From assembly GCA_023428365.1 (NCBI GenBank), contig JAEYYQ010000313.1:1-12480 (forward strand): a stretch of 12,480 nucleotides of DNA, written 5' to 3'. The DNA comes from Pseudomonadota bacterium (GTDB lineage Bacteria; Pseudomonadota; Alphaproteobacteria; Rhizobiales; Hyphomicrobiaceae). Under the pieces are notes generated by a model that worked only from the letters and a program-made list of their open reading frames with translations, was not told the origin of the DNA and ran no database searches. The translations under genes were made by a program, and so were the position numbers. Of this stretch, positions 6,873-12,480 are shown one piece after another. Each line of letters starts with the position of its first letter. Positions within the stretch are counted from its first letter, which is position 1.

Positions 6873-9089
6873 TCAAGCCGCCGCGGCGCGCACTCGCAGT
6901 CTGTGCAGCATAAACGCTGCCACACCGAGCGCGACGCCGAGCGGCGCATGCCACGTGAGGTGTAATCCTGGGATTGTCGCAGTGGTGGCGGATCCGAGCA
7001 ACGGCCACAAAATTCCGTTGATCAGTGCCGGGAAGATGAGCAGCAAGCCCGAAGCCCAGAACATCAGGTTTTCGAGCAGTGTCGTTTTCTTGATCACCCA
7101 GCGCTGCAACGCGAACGCCAATGCGACAATGCCCGCGGTCGTTACAAGCGTAATTTCGACAACATCGAACCAGGTGCCACCCGGCGGCAGTTTGAACAGC
7201 AGGCCGACCCCGAGCGGATCCATCACGAACACGAACGGAACAAGAAACGCCGGCATCGTGTACTTCCACGACTGCAACGTCGTTTTATAGGGACTTCCCC
7301 CCGTGATCGCCGCAGCCGCGAATGGCGACAAGGCCGTCGGCGGCGACACCTCGGACAGCACGGCATAATAGAAGATGAACATATGCGCGGCGAAATCCGG
7401 CACGCCGAGTTTGATCAGCGCTGGCGCCGCGATCACGGCACACATGATGTAGGACGCCGTGACGGGCACGGCGAGACCGACGATCCAGACAATCAGCGCC
7501 GTAAAGATCGTCGTCAGCAGGAGGCTACCTTGCGCATAGCCGATGATGATGTCGGCAAACCGCTGTGCCAATCCTGTCAGCGTCACAACACCGACAATGA
7601 TGCCGGCCGTCGCGCAGGTTGCGGCAACGTTGAGAACGCCAACGGTGCCATCTCTGAGTGCCGTCACCAGACGTTCCGTGACGGGGAAAATCTGCGGCAG
7701 GAAAAGACCAATCGCAGATGCCAACACCAGCGTGCCGAACGCCGCTGTCGAGAACGCATCCGTGGGTTGATAACCGAGCATCGTCAGCAAGGCCGCCAGT
7801 ACGATCGGCACAGCGACCGCGATGCGCGGCACGAGAGCCGTATCCATGCGGATAGCGCTGACTGCAATGGCCAGCAGCGTAGCCCAGAACACCGCAAGCA
7901 CCGGCGAGAAGCCGAACAGCATGAAGGCAATGATCGAAATCAGCGAGCCGAAGTGGAACCAGTAGCCCGTAAACAGGCGCCACAGCGTCCCCTTCTCGAT
8001 CAGGACTTCACCGCCGCCACCGTGCTTGGATGCATCCACCTCAACCATCACCCAGATGGCGAGGTAGTAAAGGATGGTCGGAATGATCGCCATCAGGATG
8101 ACGTCGAAATAGGAGATCTTCAGGAACTCGGCGATCAGGAACGCTGCCGCGCCGAGCACCGGCGGCGAGATGATCGCCCCGAGACCGCCAGCAGCAAGAA
8201 GTCCACCAGCCGCGTTCTTTTCGTAGCCCGCCTTCGCGAGCAACGGATAAGCGACGGTGCCGATGGTGACGGTCGTCGCCACGCCGGAACCCGAAGGCCC
8301 ACCCATCAGAAACGACGACAGCACGACGGCGCGTCCGGCCGAGTTTCGCTTGCCACCCATGGCGGCAAACGAGAAGTCGATGAAGAACTTGCCCGCACCG
8401 GAAACCTGCAGCACCGCGCCGAAGATCGTGAACAGAATGATGAGGCTGGACGACACGTCGACGGTGGTGCCGAAGATACCTTCCAGCGTCATGTAGAGAT
8501 GACCAACGAGGCGATCGAGCGGATAGCCGCGATGCGTCCATGGCGCGCCCAGATGATTGCCGAACAGCGCATAAAGGAGGAATGCGATCGACACGAGTGG
8601 CATGATGAATCCGGTCGCGCGCCGCGTTCCCTCAAGCAGCAGCACAATCAGGATGACGCCGACCCACACATCCATCGGATCCGGTGCGATGGCACGGTCG
8701 CCGAAATATTCTCCCTGCGACAGCATGTAGACGATGACGCCGACACTGGCGAAAGCGAACAGCCAATCGAACCAGCGGATGCGGTCGCGCATGCCGGGCA
8801 GCATCGGGAACAGCAGATAAACGAGCAACAGCACACAGCCGACGTGTACAGGGCGAAGGATGAAGGCGGGTACGATGTCGTAAGCAGCGTAGATGTGGAA
8901 CAGCGACACGCCAACGGCGATGCCGGTGATGATCCATCCGAGCCATCCGCTGACCCGGTTCGTCGCGCCTTCTTCTTCCTCGATCAGTTTTTCGACCGCT
9001 TTCAATTTTTCAGCGGTGAGAGGGTCTTTTTCCAACTGATCTTCGACTGTCAGATGGCTTGTGTTGGCGCGGGGCCCCGTATCTGTCAA
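6873..9089 (-). CDS. TRAP transporter permease, fused 4TM/12TM protein of the TAXI type
   Basis: This inner-membrane component imports a substrate, probably an organic acid, delivered by the neighbouring TAXI binding protein and driven by an ion gradient. The product is about 738 residues. An acidic cytoplasmic N-terminus (EKLKAVEKLIEEEEG) is followed by a four-helix DctQ-like part (about residues 48-155). A DctM-like part follows, with the glycine-rich motifs GGPSGSGVATTVTIG (about 263-277) and GAIISPPVLGAAAF (about 304-317). A further hydrophobic tail of about 130 residues contains several helices. The start chosen is TTG 9089, because GGGAG lies seven bases upstream. An in-frame TTG at 9119 would add ten residues but lacks a ribosome-binding site, and no suitable ATG exists. 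It follows the binding-protein gene and a hairpin. The substrate is not predictable from sequence. Confidence 0.94.
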   Translation of the reverse strand: MTDTGPRANTSHLTVEDQLEKDPLTAEKLKAVEKLIEEEEGATNRVSGWLGWIITGIAVGVSLFHIYAAYDIVPAFILRPVHVGCVLLLVYLLFPMLPGMRDRIRWFDWLFAFASVGVIVYMLSQGEYFGDRAIAPDPMDVWVGVILIVLLLEGTRRATGFIMPLVSIAFLLYALFGNHLGAPWTHRGYPLDRLVGHLYMTLEGIFGTTVDVSSSLIILFTIFGAVLQVSGAGKFFIDFSFAAMGGKRNSAGRAVVLSSFLMGGPSGSGVATTVTIGTVAYPLLAKAGYEKNAAGGLLAAGGLGAIISPPVLGAAAFLIAEFLKISYFDVILMAIIPTILYYLAIWVMVEVDASKHGGGGEVLIEKGTLWRLFTGYWFHFGSLISIIAFMLFGFSPVLAVFWATLLAIAVSAIRMDTALVPRIAVAVPIVLAALLTMLGYQPTDAFSTAAFGTLVLASAIGLFLPQIFPVTERLVTALRDGTVGVLNVAATCATAGIIVGVVTLTGLAQRFADIIIGYAQGSLLLTTIFTALIVWIVGLAVPVTASYIMCAVIAAPALIKLGVPDFAAHMFIFYYAVLSEVSPPTALSPFAAAAITGGSPYKTTLQSWKYTMPAFLVPFVFVMDPLGVGLLFKLPPGGTWFDVVEITLVTTAGIVALAFALQRWVIKKTTLLENLMFWASGLLLIFPALINGILWPLLGSATTATIPGLHLTWHAPLGVALGVAAFMLHRLRVRAAAA

Positions 9090-9183
9090 TGCTCGTCTCC
9101 CAGAAGGCGCTTCGGCCAATGTTTTTAATTGAACCGGCTACGGCGCGCCGATCTCGAAACGAAATAATCGGATGCGAAAAGAC

Positions 9184-9208
9184 GCACCGGGCCGCCAGGG
9201 CCCGGTGC
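9184..9208 (-). terminator. Intergenic terminator-like hairpin between TAXI binding protein and permease genes
   Basis: GCACCGGGCC (9184-9193) and GGCCCGGTGC (9199-9208) form a perfect 10-bp stem with a five-base loop. On the minus strand, in the direction of the operon, the stem is followed by GTCTTTTCG, a short T-rich tail. It lies after the binding-protein stop (9230) and before the permease start (9089). A leaky terminator or mRNA-stabilising hairpin here would give more binding protein than permease, as is common in binding-protein transporter operons. The role is inferred. Confidence 0.65.
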
Positions 9209-9229
9209 AATCCACGACATCGTCGTTGC

Positions 9230-10198
9230 TCACTCGACGTTGATGCCTTTTTCCTTGAAGTACTTGAGCGCACCCGGATGGAACGGAACGCCGGCACGCT
9301 TGTTCGATTGCAGCTCCGGCTTCACGTTCAAAGCCTCTTTGTGAACCTGGGCCAAATCATCCCGCTTCTCCAGCAGGAGCTTGGTGAGGTTGTAAGCCAG
9401 GTCCTCCGGCATATCGGCATTCACGGCCATGATGTTCCAAACCGTGATGTTGCTGTTGTCAGCTTCCATGCCCGAATAGGTTGCTTTGGGGATCGTTGCC
9501 TCGGCATAGAGCGGGCCATACTTCTCGTTCATTTTCGGAACGAGATCCGCGAAATCGATCAGCTTGAGCTTCGTGTTCGGAGTCGCGGCAAGATCGGTCA
9601 CAGCAGCCGTCGGAAGACCACCGACCCAGAAGAACGCATCGACTTTCTTATCCTTGATCGCATTTACGCTCTCGGCGACGCCGAGGCGTTCTTTCTTAAT
9701 ATCCTTATCAGGATCGAGACCTGCCGCCTCGAGCACGCGGAATGCGAACACTTCGGTCGCGCTGCCAGGCGAACCGGTCGACACGCGTTTGCCCTTCAGA
9801 TCGGAAACTTTGCTGATGCCGGTTCCGTCCACCGTCACCACATGCATGTGGTTCGGATACATGACGGCCAGAGCCTGAATTGGCAATTTGCTCGGAAATT
9901 TGCCTTTACCATTGATGGCGTCCCATGCCGCATCGACCTGCGACAGGGCCAGATCGCTGCGACCGCCGCCAACAAGCTTGAGATTATCGACGGAACCGCC
10001 GGTGACTTCCGCGGTCGCCGTATATCCGGGCAGTTCCTTGCCGATGATGCTGGCAAAGCCGCCACCGAGCGGATAGTAAACGCCGCCCGTACCGCCGGTG
10101 GCAACGGTCAGCTGCTTGTTCTGCGCCATCGCGCCGCCAGCAACGGCCGCCATGCCGAATCCGATCGCAACAAAGGCGGATAACGTCTTGAATTTCAT
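9230..10198 (-). CDS. TAXI-family TRAP transporter solute-binding protein
   Basis: This periplasmic binding protein (322 residues) captures solute for the TRAP permease encoded just downstream. A signal peptide is clear: Lys2 and Lys4, a hydrophobic core, then cleavage after AMA at residue 25, giving a mature start QNKQLTVATGG. Family features are TGGTGGVYYPLGGG (about 34-47), the GGSVDNLKLVGGGRSDLAL segment, a LKGKRVSTGSPGSATE segment typical of TAXI proteins, and FFWVGGLP. The start is ATG 10198 with a good GAGAGGA ribosome-binding site. The quinone-oxidoreductase gene is 91 bases upstream on the same strand. The permease follows after a hairpin. The related immunogenic-protein/TAXI families bind dicarboxylates or glutamate-like ligands, but the ligand here is unknown. 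Confidence 0.95.
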   Translation of the reverse strand: MKFKTLSAFVAIGFGMAAVAGGAMAQNKQLTVATGGTGGVYYPLGGGFASIIGKELPGYTATAEVTGGSVDNLKLVGGGRSDLALSQVDAAWDAINGKGKFPSKLPIQALAVMYPNHMHVVTVDGTGISKVSDLKGKRVSTGSPGSATEVFAFRVLEAAGLDPDKDIKKERLGVAESVNAIKDKKVDAFFWVGGLPTAAVTDLAATPNTKLKLIDFADLVPKMNEKYGPLYAEATIPKATYSGMEADNSNITVWNIMAVNADMPEDLAYNLTKLLLEKRDDLAQVHKEALNVKPELQSNKRAGVPFHPGALKYFKEKGINVE

Positions 10199-10242
10199 GA
10201 TTTTCCTCTCTCCCTAACAACCGTCGATTTTGACCGCTCGAC

Positions 10243-10265
10243 GTCCATTGGACTGCTTTTAGTCC
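10243..10265. repeat. Overlapping short palindromes upstream of the TAXI binding-protein gene
   Basis: GTCCA-T-TGGAC (10243-10253) overlaps GGACT-GCTTTT-AGTCC (10250-10265), so one GGAC arm can pair with either neighbour. It lies in the 91-base gap between the quinone-oxidoreductase stop and the binding-protein ATG. It could be an operator or a small attenuator-like structure. The arms are only five bases, so chance is possible. Confidence 0.3.
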
Positions 10266-10289
10266 GTTTCGCCCACATCGCTATTCAAC

Positions 10290-11264
10290 TTATGGCCTGA
10301 CGATCACTTTGCCGGTTGCTTCCCGCCGATCCAGCAAGCCGATCGCCGCCGCCGTCTCTGTGAGCGGTAGCGCGGCGTGAGTGTGGGGCTTCAACCGTCC
10401 GGCGGCAACCCATTTCAGCACCTCTTCGAGGTTGGCACGGTGGCCAGCCGGATCGCGCGCGATCACGCCGCCAAGCATCACTCCGATCATATCGCAACTC
10501 TTGAGAAGCAGCAGATTCAGGGGGATCTTCGGGATCGCGCCCGCAGCGAAACCGATAACGAGAAAACGGCCCATCCAGGCGATCGCGCGCAGAGCCGGCT
10601 CAGAGTACGCACCGCCGACGCAATCATAGATGACATTCACACCGCGTCCGTCGGTCAGATCGCGAAGTCCCTGCTTGAGATCAGTGGTCGTGTAGTTCAG
10701 CAGATGATCAGCACCATGCTTGCGGCAAATCTCGAGTTTTTCCGCCGAAGACGCCGCGGCGATAACTTTCGCGCCCATTAGCTTGGCAATCTCGACTGCG
10801 GCAAGGCCGGCCCCGCCTGCTGCCCCCAGAACTGCTACCGTTTCCCCCGGCTGCACCCGGGCGCGCGTTTTCAGCCCGTGCATCGCCGTCCCGTAGGCGA
10901 CGCTGACGCCGGCTGCCATCTCGTCAGGCACGCCATCGGGAACAGGAATAATTTTCTCAGTATTGACGGTCACGCGTTCGCGCGCGCCGCCCCAGCCGAT
11001 ATCGGCGCACACGCGCTGTCCGGGTTGCAATTCTTTGACATCCGGCCCGACGGCTTCAATGACGCCCGCGATCTCGGCGCCAGGCGAGAAGGGAAGCTCG
11101 GGTTTGAACTGGTACTTGCCGCGTGTGATCAACGTGTCGAGAAAGTTCATGGCGACAGCGTTGACGCGAACGACGACCTCGCCCGACCCGGCCGTAGGCT
11201 CTGCGATCTCCTCGATCACAATCGCTTCAGGCCCGTCGAAGGACTTGCACAGGGCAGCTTTCAT
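10290..11264 (-). CDS. NADPH:quinone oxidoreductase-like protein (zinc-free MDR family)
   Basis: This 324-residue cytoplasmic medium-chain dehydrogenase/reductase of the quinone oxidoreductase branch probably reduces quinones or reactive enones with NADPH. The N-terminal MKAALCKSFDGPEA, the block NFLDTLITRGKY...PFSPGAEIAG (about 40-67), VAYGTAMHGL and the nucleotide-binding GAAGGAG (147-153) fit this family. The usual GxxGGVG has Ala instead of Val. The catalytic zinc cysteines of alcohol dehydrogenases are absent. The start is ATG 11264, which has GAGGT six bases upstream and gives the standard N-terminus. The open frame extends 35 codons further, into the divergent methyltransferase start, but that part has no family resemblance. 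The TAXI transporter genes follow on the same strand, so co-transcription is possible. The physiological substrate is unknown. Confidence 0.92.
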   Translation of the reverse strand: MKAALCKSFDGPEAIVIEEIAEPTAGSGEVVVRVNAVAMNFLDTLITRGKYQFKPELPFSPGAEIAGVIEAVGPDVKELQPGQRVCADIGWGGARERVTVNTEKIIPVPDGVPDEMAAGVSVAYGTAMHGLKTRARVQPGETVAVLGAAGGAGLAAVEIAKLMGAKVIAAASSAEKLEICRKHGADHLLNYTTTDLKQGLRDLTDGRGVNVIYDCVGGAYSEPALRAIAWMGRFLVIGFAAGAIPKIPLNLLLLKSCDMIGVMLGGVIARDPAGHRANLEEVLKWVAAGRLKPHTHAALPLTETAAAIGLLDRREATGKVIVRP

Positions 11265-11367
11265 GTGACACCTCATCGTTGATTGCTCATGATCGCAAAC
11301 GGCGGCGCTGCATGCATGGAAGCCGCTCAATCCGATCGATGCGGAAACAAACAAACTGTCAAGCGAC

Positions 11368-11937
11368 ATGACCGAAAATCAAGCCAGAAGCGGCGTTGGA
11401 CTGAGAAGCCCGCAGCCGCGCGGATATTTTGCCATCGGCGCGGAGCGCATGTCGAAGGCGCTGAACCTCGGCAATCTGATGCGATCTGCGCACGCGTTTG
11501 GCGCCAGCTTCACATTCACGATTGGAGCGACCTACCAAGCGCTTGAAGCGCGCGCCGACACATCAAAAGGGCAATGGCACTTACCGCACTATGATTGGAC
11601 GAGCCTCGACGAGATGCAATTGCCGCGCGGTTGCAAGCTGGTCGGTGTCGAGCTGACGGACGACGCCATCGATCTGCCGAGCTTCCATCATCCGTTACGC
11701 GCCGCCTACGTGCTGGGCCCGGAACGCGGATCACTTTCTGATGTTTTGCTCGCGCGCTGTGATCACGTTGTTAAGATCCCGACGGCATTCTGCATCAACG
11801 TTGCGATGGCCGGAGCAATTGTGATGTATGATCGCGTGAAGACGCTGGCTCATTTTGCCGAGCGCCCGCTCAGCGCCACGGACCAACGGCCTGCAACGCG
11901 CACTGCAAAATCCGCTGTCCACAGGCCCCCCTCGTGA
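11368..11937 (+). CDS. SpoU/TrmH-family RNA 2'-O-methyltransferase
   Basis: This SPOUT-class methyltransferase transfers a methyl group from S-adenosylmethionine to a ribose 2'-OH of tRNA or rRNA. It has 189 residues and essentially only the catalytic domain, with no L30e-like RNA-binding extension. Motif 1 is NLGNLMRSAHAFGA (about 33-46, with Arg39). Motif 2 is YVLGPERGSLS (about 114-124, with Glu119). Motif 3 is IPTAFCINVAMAGAIVMYDR (about 137-156, with Asn144); the usual Ser-Leu-Asn is Cys-Ile-Asn here. These build the trefoil-knot cofactor site. The tail after about residue 165 is basic and poorly conserved-looking. The start is ATG 11368, 103 bases from the divergent quinone-oxidoreductase start. 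The target nucleotide cannot be deduced, so I give no symbol. Confidence 0.92.
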   Translation: MTENQARSGVGLRSPQPRGYFAIGAERMSKALNLGNLMRSAHAFGASFTFTIGATYQALEARADTSKGQWHLPHYDWTSLDEMQLPRGCKLVGVELTDDAIDLPSFHHPLRAAYVLGPERGSLSDVLLARCDHVVKIPTAFCINVAMAGAIVMYDRVKTLAHFAERPLSATDQRPATRTAKSAVHRPPS

Positions 11938-11963
11938 CATGACCCGCCAACAACCTCTATATG
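11934..11963 (+). promoter_or_regulatory. Candidate sigma-70-type promoter for the IalB-like gene
   Basis: GTGACA (11934-11939) and TATATG (11958-11963) are separated by 18 bases, matching the TTGACA/TATAAT consensus at five and four of six positions. The -35 box overlaps the stop codon of the methyltransferase gene. The -10 box ends 45 bases before the downstream ATG. It was found by eye and is unproven. Confidence 0.35.
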
Positions 11964-12008
11964 CTGAGGCAGGGCTGATTCACGCCGCAGCCCCGTTCGT
12001 GAGGTGAG

Positions 12009-12480
12009 ATGCGCATAACGCTAATTTTGACTGCTCTTTCGCTGCCACTTTGGTTTGCAGGCACCGCGCGTGCCGAGACCAAGCAAGTCGAGACGTTCAA
12101 CGGCTGGACGCTCTACTCGAATAAAGACGGCAATTCTCCGCTTTGCTTCGTGCTGTCGTCTCCGACATCGACCGAGCCAGCGGGAGCCAAGCGCTCACCC
12201 GTTCATTTTTATGTTTCGGCTTGGCCGCGCGAAGGCGTGCGCTCGGAAATCAGCGTGAAGAATGGCTATTCCTTCCGCAAGGGATCGGAAGTGACGGTGA
12301 CTGTCGGCTCCGATGCCTTCAAGCTCTTCACGCAGGATGAGAGAGCCTACGTCAACGATCCCATTGAAGAGCTCAAGCTGCTCGAAGCGATGAAGAAGGG
12401 CAGCACGATGGTCGTGGAAGGCGTGTCCGAACGCGGCACCGCCACGAAGGATAGCTATTCGCTCATGGGCATCACCAAGG
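12009..12480 (+). CDS. IalB-like (invasion-associated locus B family) secreted protein, 3' end cut off
   Basis: The frame is open from ATG 12009 to the window edge, giving about 157 residues without a stop. Only a short C-terminal part is likely missing. The N-terminus MRITLILTALSLPLWFAGTA then RA has a typical signal peptide with cleavage after ARA (residue 22), so the mature protein is probably periplasmic. It continues with GWTLYSN, a single Cys in SPLCFVLS, FYVSAWPREGVRSEISVKNGY, FKLFTQDERAYV, LLEAMKKGSTMVVEG and TKDSYSLMGITK. This order resembles the IalB family found widely in Hyphomicrobiales. IalB was named for invasion of erythrocytes by Bartonella. In free-living relatives its job is unclear, so the name should not be read as pathogenicity. 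A GAGG ribosome-binding site lies four bases before the ATG. Confidence 0.82.
   Translation, partial: MRITLILTALSLPLWFAGTARAETKQVETFNGWTLYSNKDGNSPLCFVLSSPTSTEPAGAKRSPVHFYVSAWPREGVRSEISVKNGYSFRKGSEVTVTVGSDAFKLFTQDERAYVNDPIEELKLLEAMKKGSTMVVEGVSERGTATKDSYSLMGITK

Noticed and set aside
7383..9128. A 581-codon open frame on the plus strand opposite the TRAP permease gene.
   Set aside because: Its translation is rich in Asp, Arg, His and Gln with no family motif, as expected from the antisense of a high-GC membrane-protein gene. The minus-strand frame has clear TRAP motifs and helices.
9059..10183. A 374-codon plus-strand open frame opposite the TAXI binding-protein gene.
   Set aside because: The minus strand carries a signal peptide, ribosome-binding site and TAXI motifs. 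The plus-strand product has no recognisable features.
11265..11369. Extension of the quinone oxidoreductase by 35 codons to an upstream ATG at 11369.
   Set aside because: The extra residues lack family similarity and the extension would overlap the divergent methyltransferase start. ATG 11264 has a GAGGT site and gives the standard MKAAL-type N-terminus.
11972..11993. GGGCTG/CAGCCC inverted repeat between the methyltransferase and the IalB-like gene.
   Set aside because: Six-base arms, a ten-base loop and no T-tract; likely chance at this GC content.
1..12480. Search for CRISPR arrays, tRNA genes, insertion sequences, toxin-antitoxin pairs or phage genes.
   Set aside because: I saw no regularly spaced repeats, no tRNA-like cloverleaf sequences, no transposase or integrase motifs and no unexplained stretch longer than about 150 bases.

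Overview
The window looks like a chromosomal core-genome segment of an alphaproteobacterium, most likely of the order Hyphomicrobiales (Rhizobiales). The evidence is the high-GC coding style, the head-to-head arrangement of hisB and the hslV/hslU protease genes (a familiar alphaproteobacterial order), a DUF2865 protein and an IalB-family periplasmic protein. I cannot name the genus. Coding density is high and no stretch over 300 bases lacks a gene. I see no tRNA or rRNA, no insertion sequence, no CRISPR array and no prophage.

Region 1 (1-2941): the 5' part of hisB (histidine biosynthesis) reads leftward off the window edge. Divergent from it runs hslV - SMR exporter - hslU, probably one transcription unit. 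HslV (peptidase) and HslU (AAA+ unfoldase) form the HslVU protease. A small multidrug-resistance family membrane protein sits between them, and a sigma-32-like heat-shock promoter candidate precedes hslV. A strong hairpin follows hslU.

Region 2 (2986-3882): a 2',3'-cyclic-phosphodiesterase/RNA ligase-like gene (thpR/ligT) is broken by one frameshift although both HxT motifs survive. It is followed by a pterin-4a-carbinolamine dehydratase gene.

Region 3 (3893-5686, minus strand): an HSD17B10-like short-chain dehydrogenase (probable 3-hydroxyacyl-CoA dehydrogenase) lies upstream of a membrane-anchored, Ser/Arg-rich DUF2865 protein.

Region 4 (5826-11264): a low-specificity L-threonine aldolase (plus strand) meets end to end with a leftward cluster. 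That cluster, read right to left, is an NADPH:quinone oxidoreductase-like enzyme, a TAXI-type TRAP solute-binding protein and a fused 4TM/12TM TRAP permease. A terminator-like hairpin lies between the binding protein and the permease, and probably makes the binding protein more abundant than the membrane component.

Region 5 (11368-12480, plus strand): a SpoU/TrmH-family RNA 2'-O-methyltransferase and the start of a secreted IalB-like protein that runs off the right edge.

Most of the window is ordinary housekeeping and transport. I do not see a convincing undescribed multi-gene system. The items most worth a second look are the exporter inside the hslVU operon, its mixed SMR subtype signature, the HslV leader peptide, the frameshifted thpR and the intergenic hairpins.
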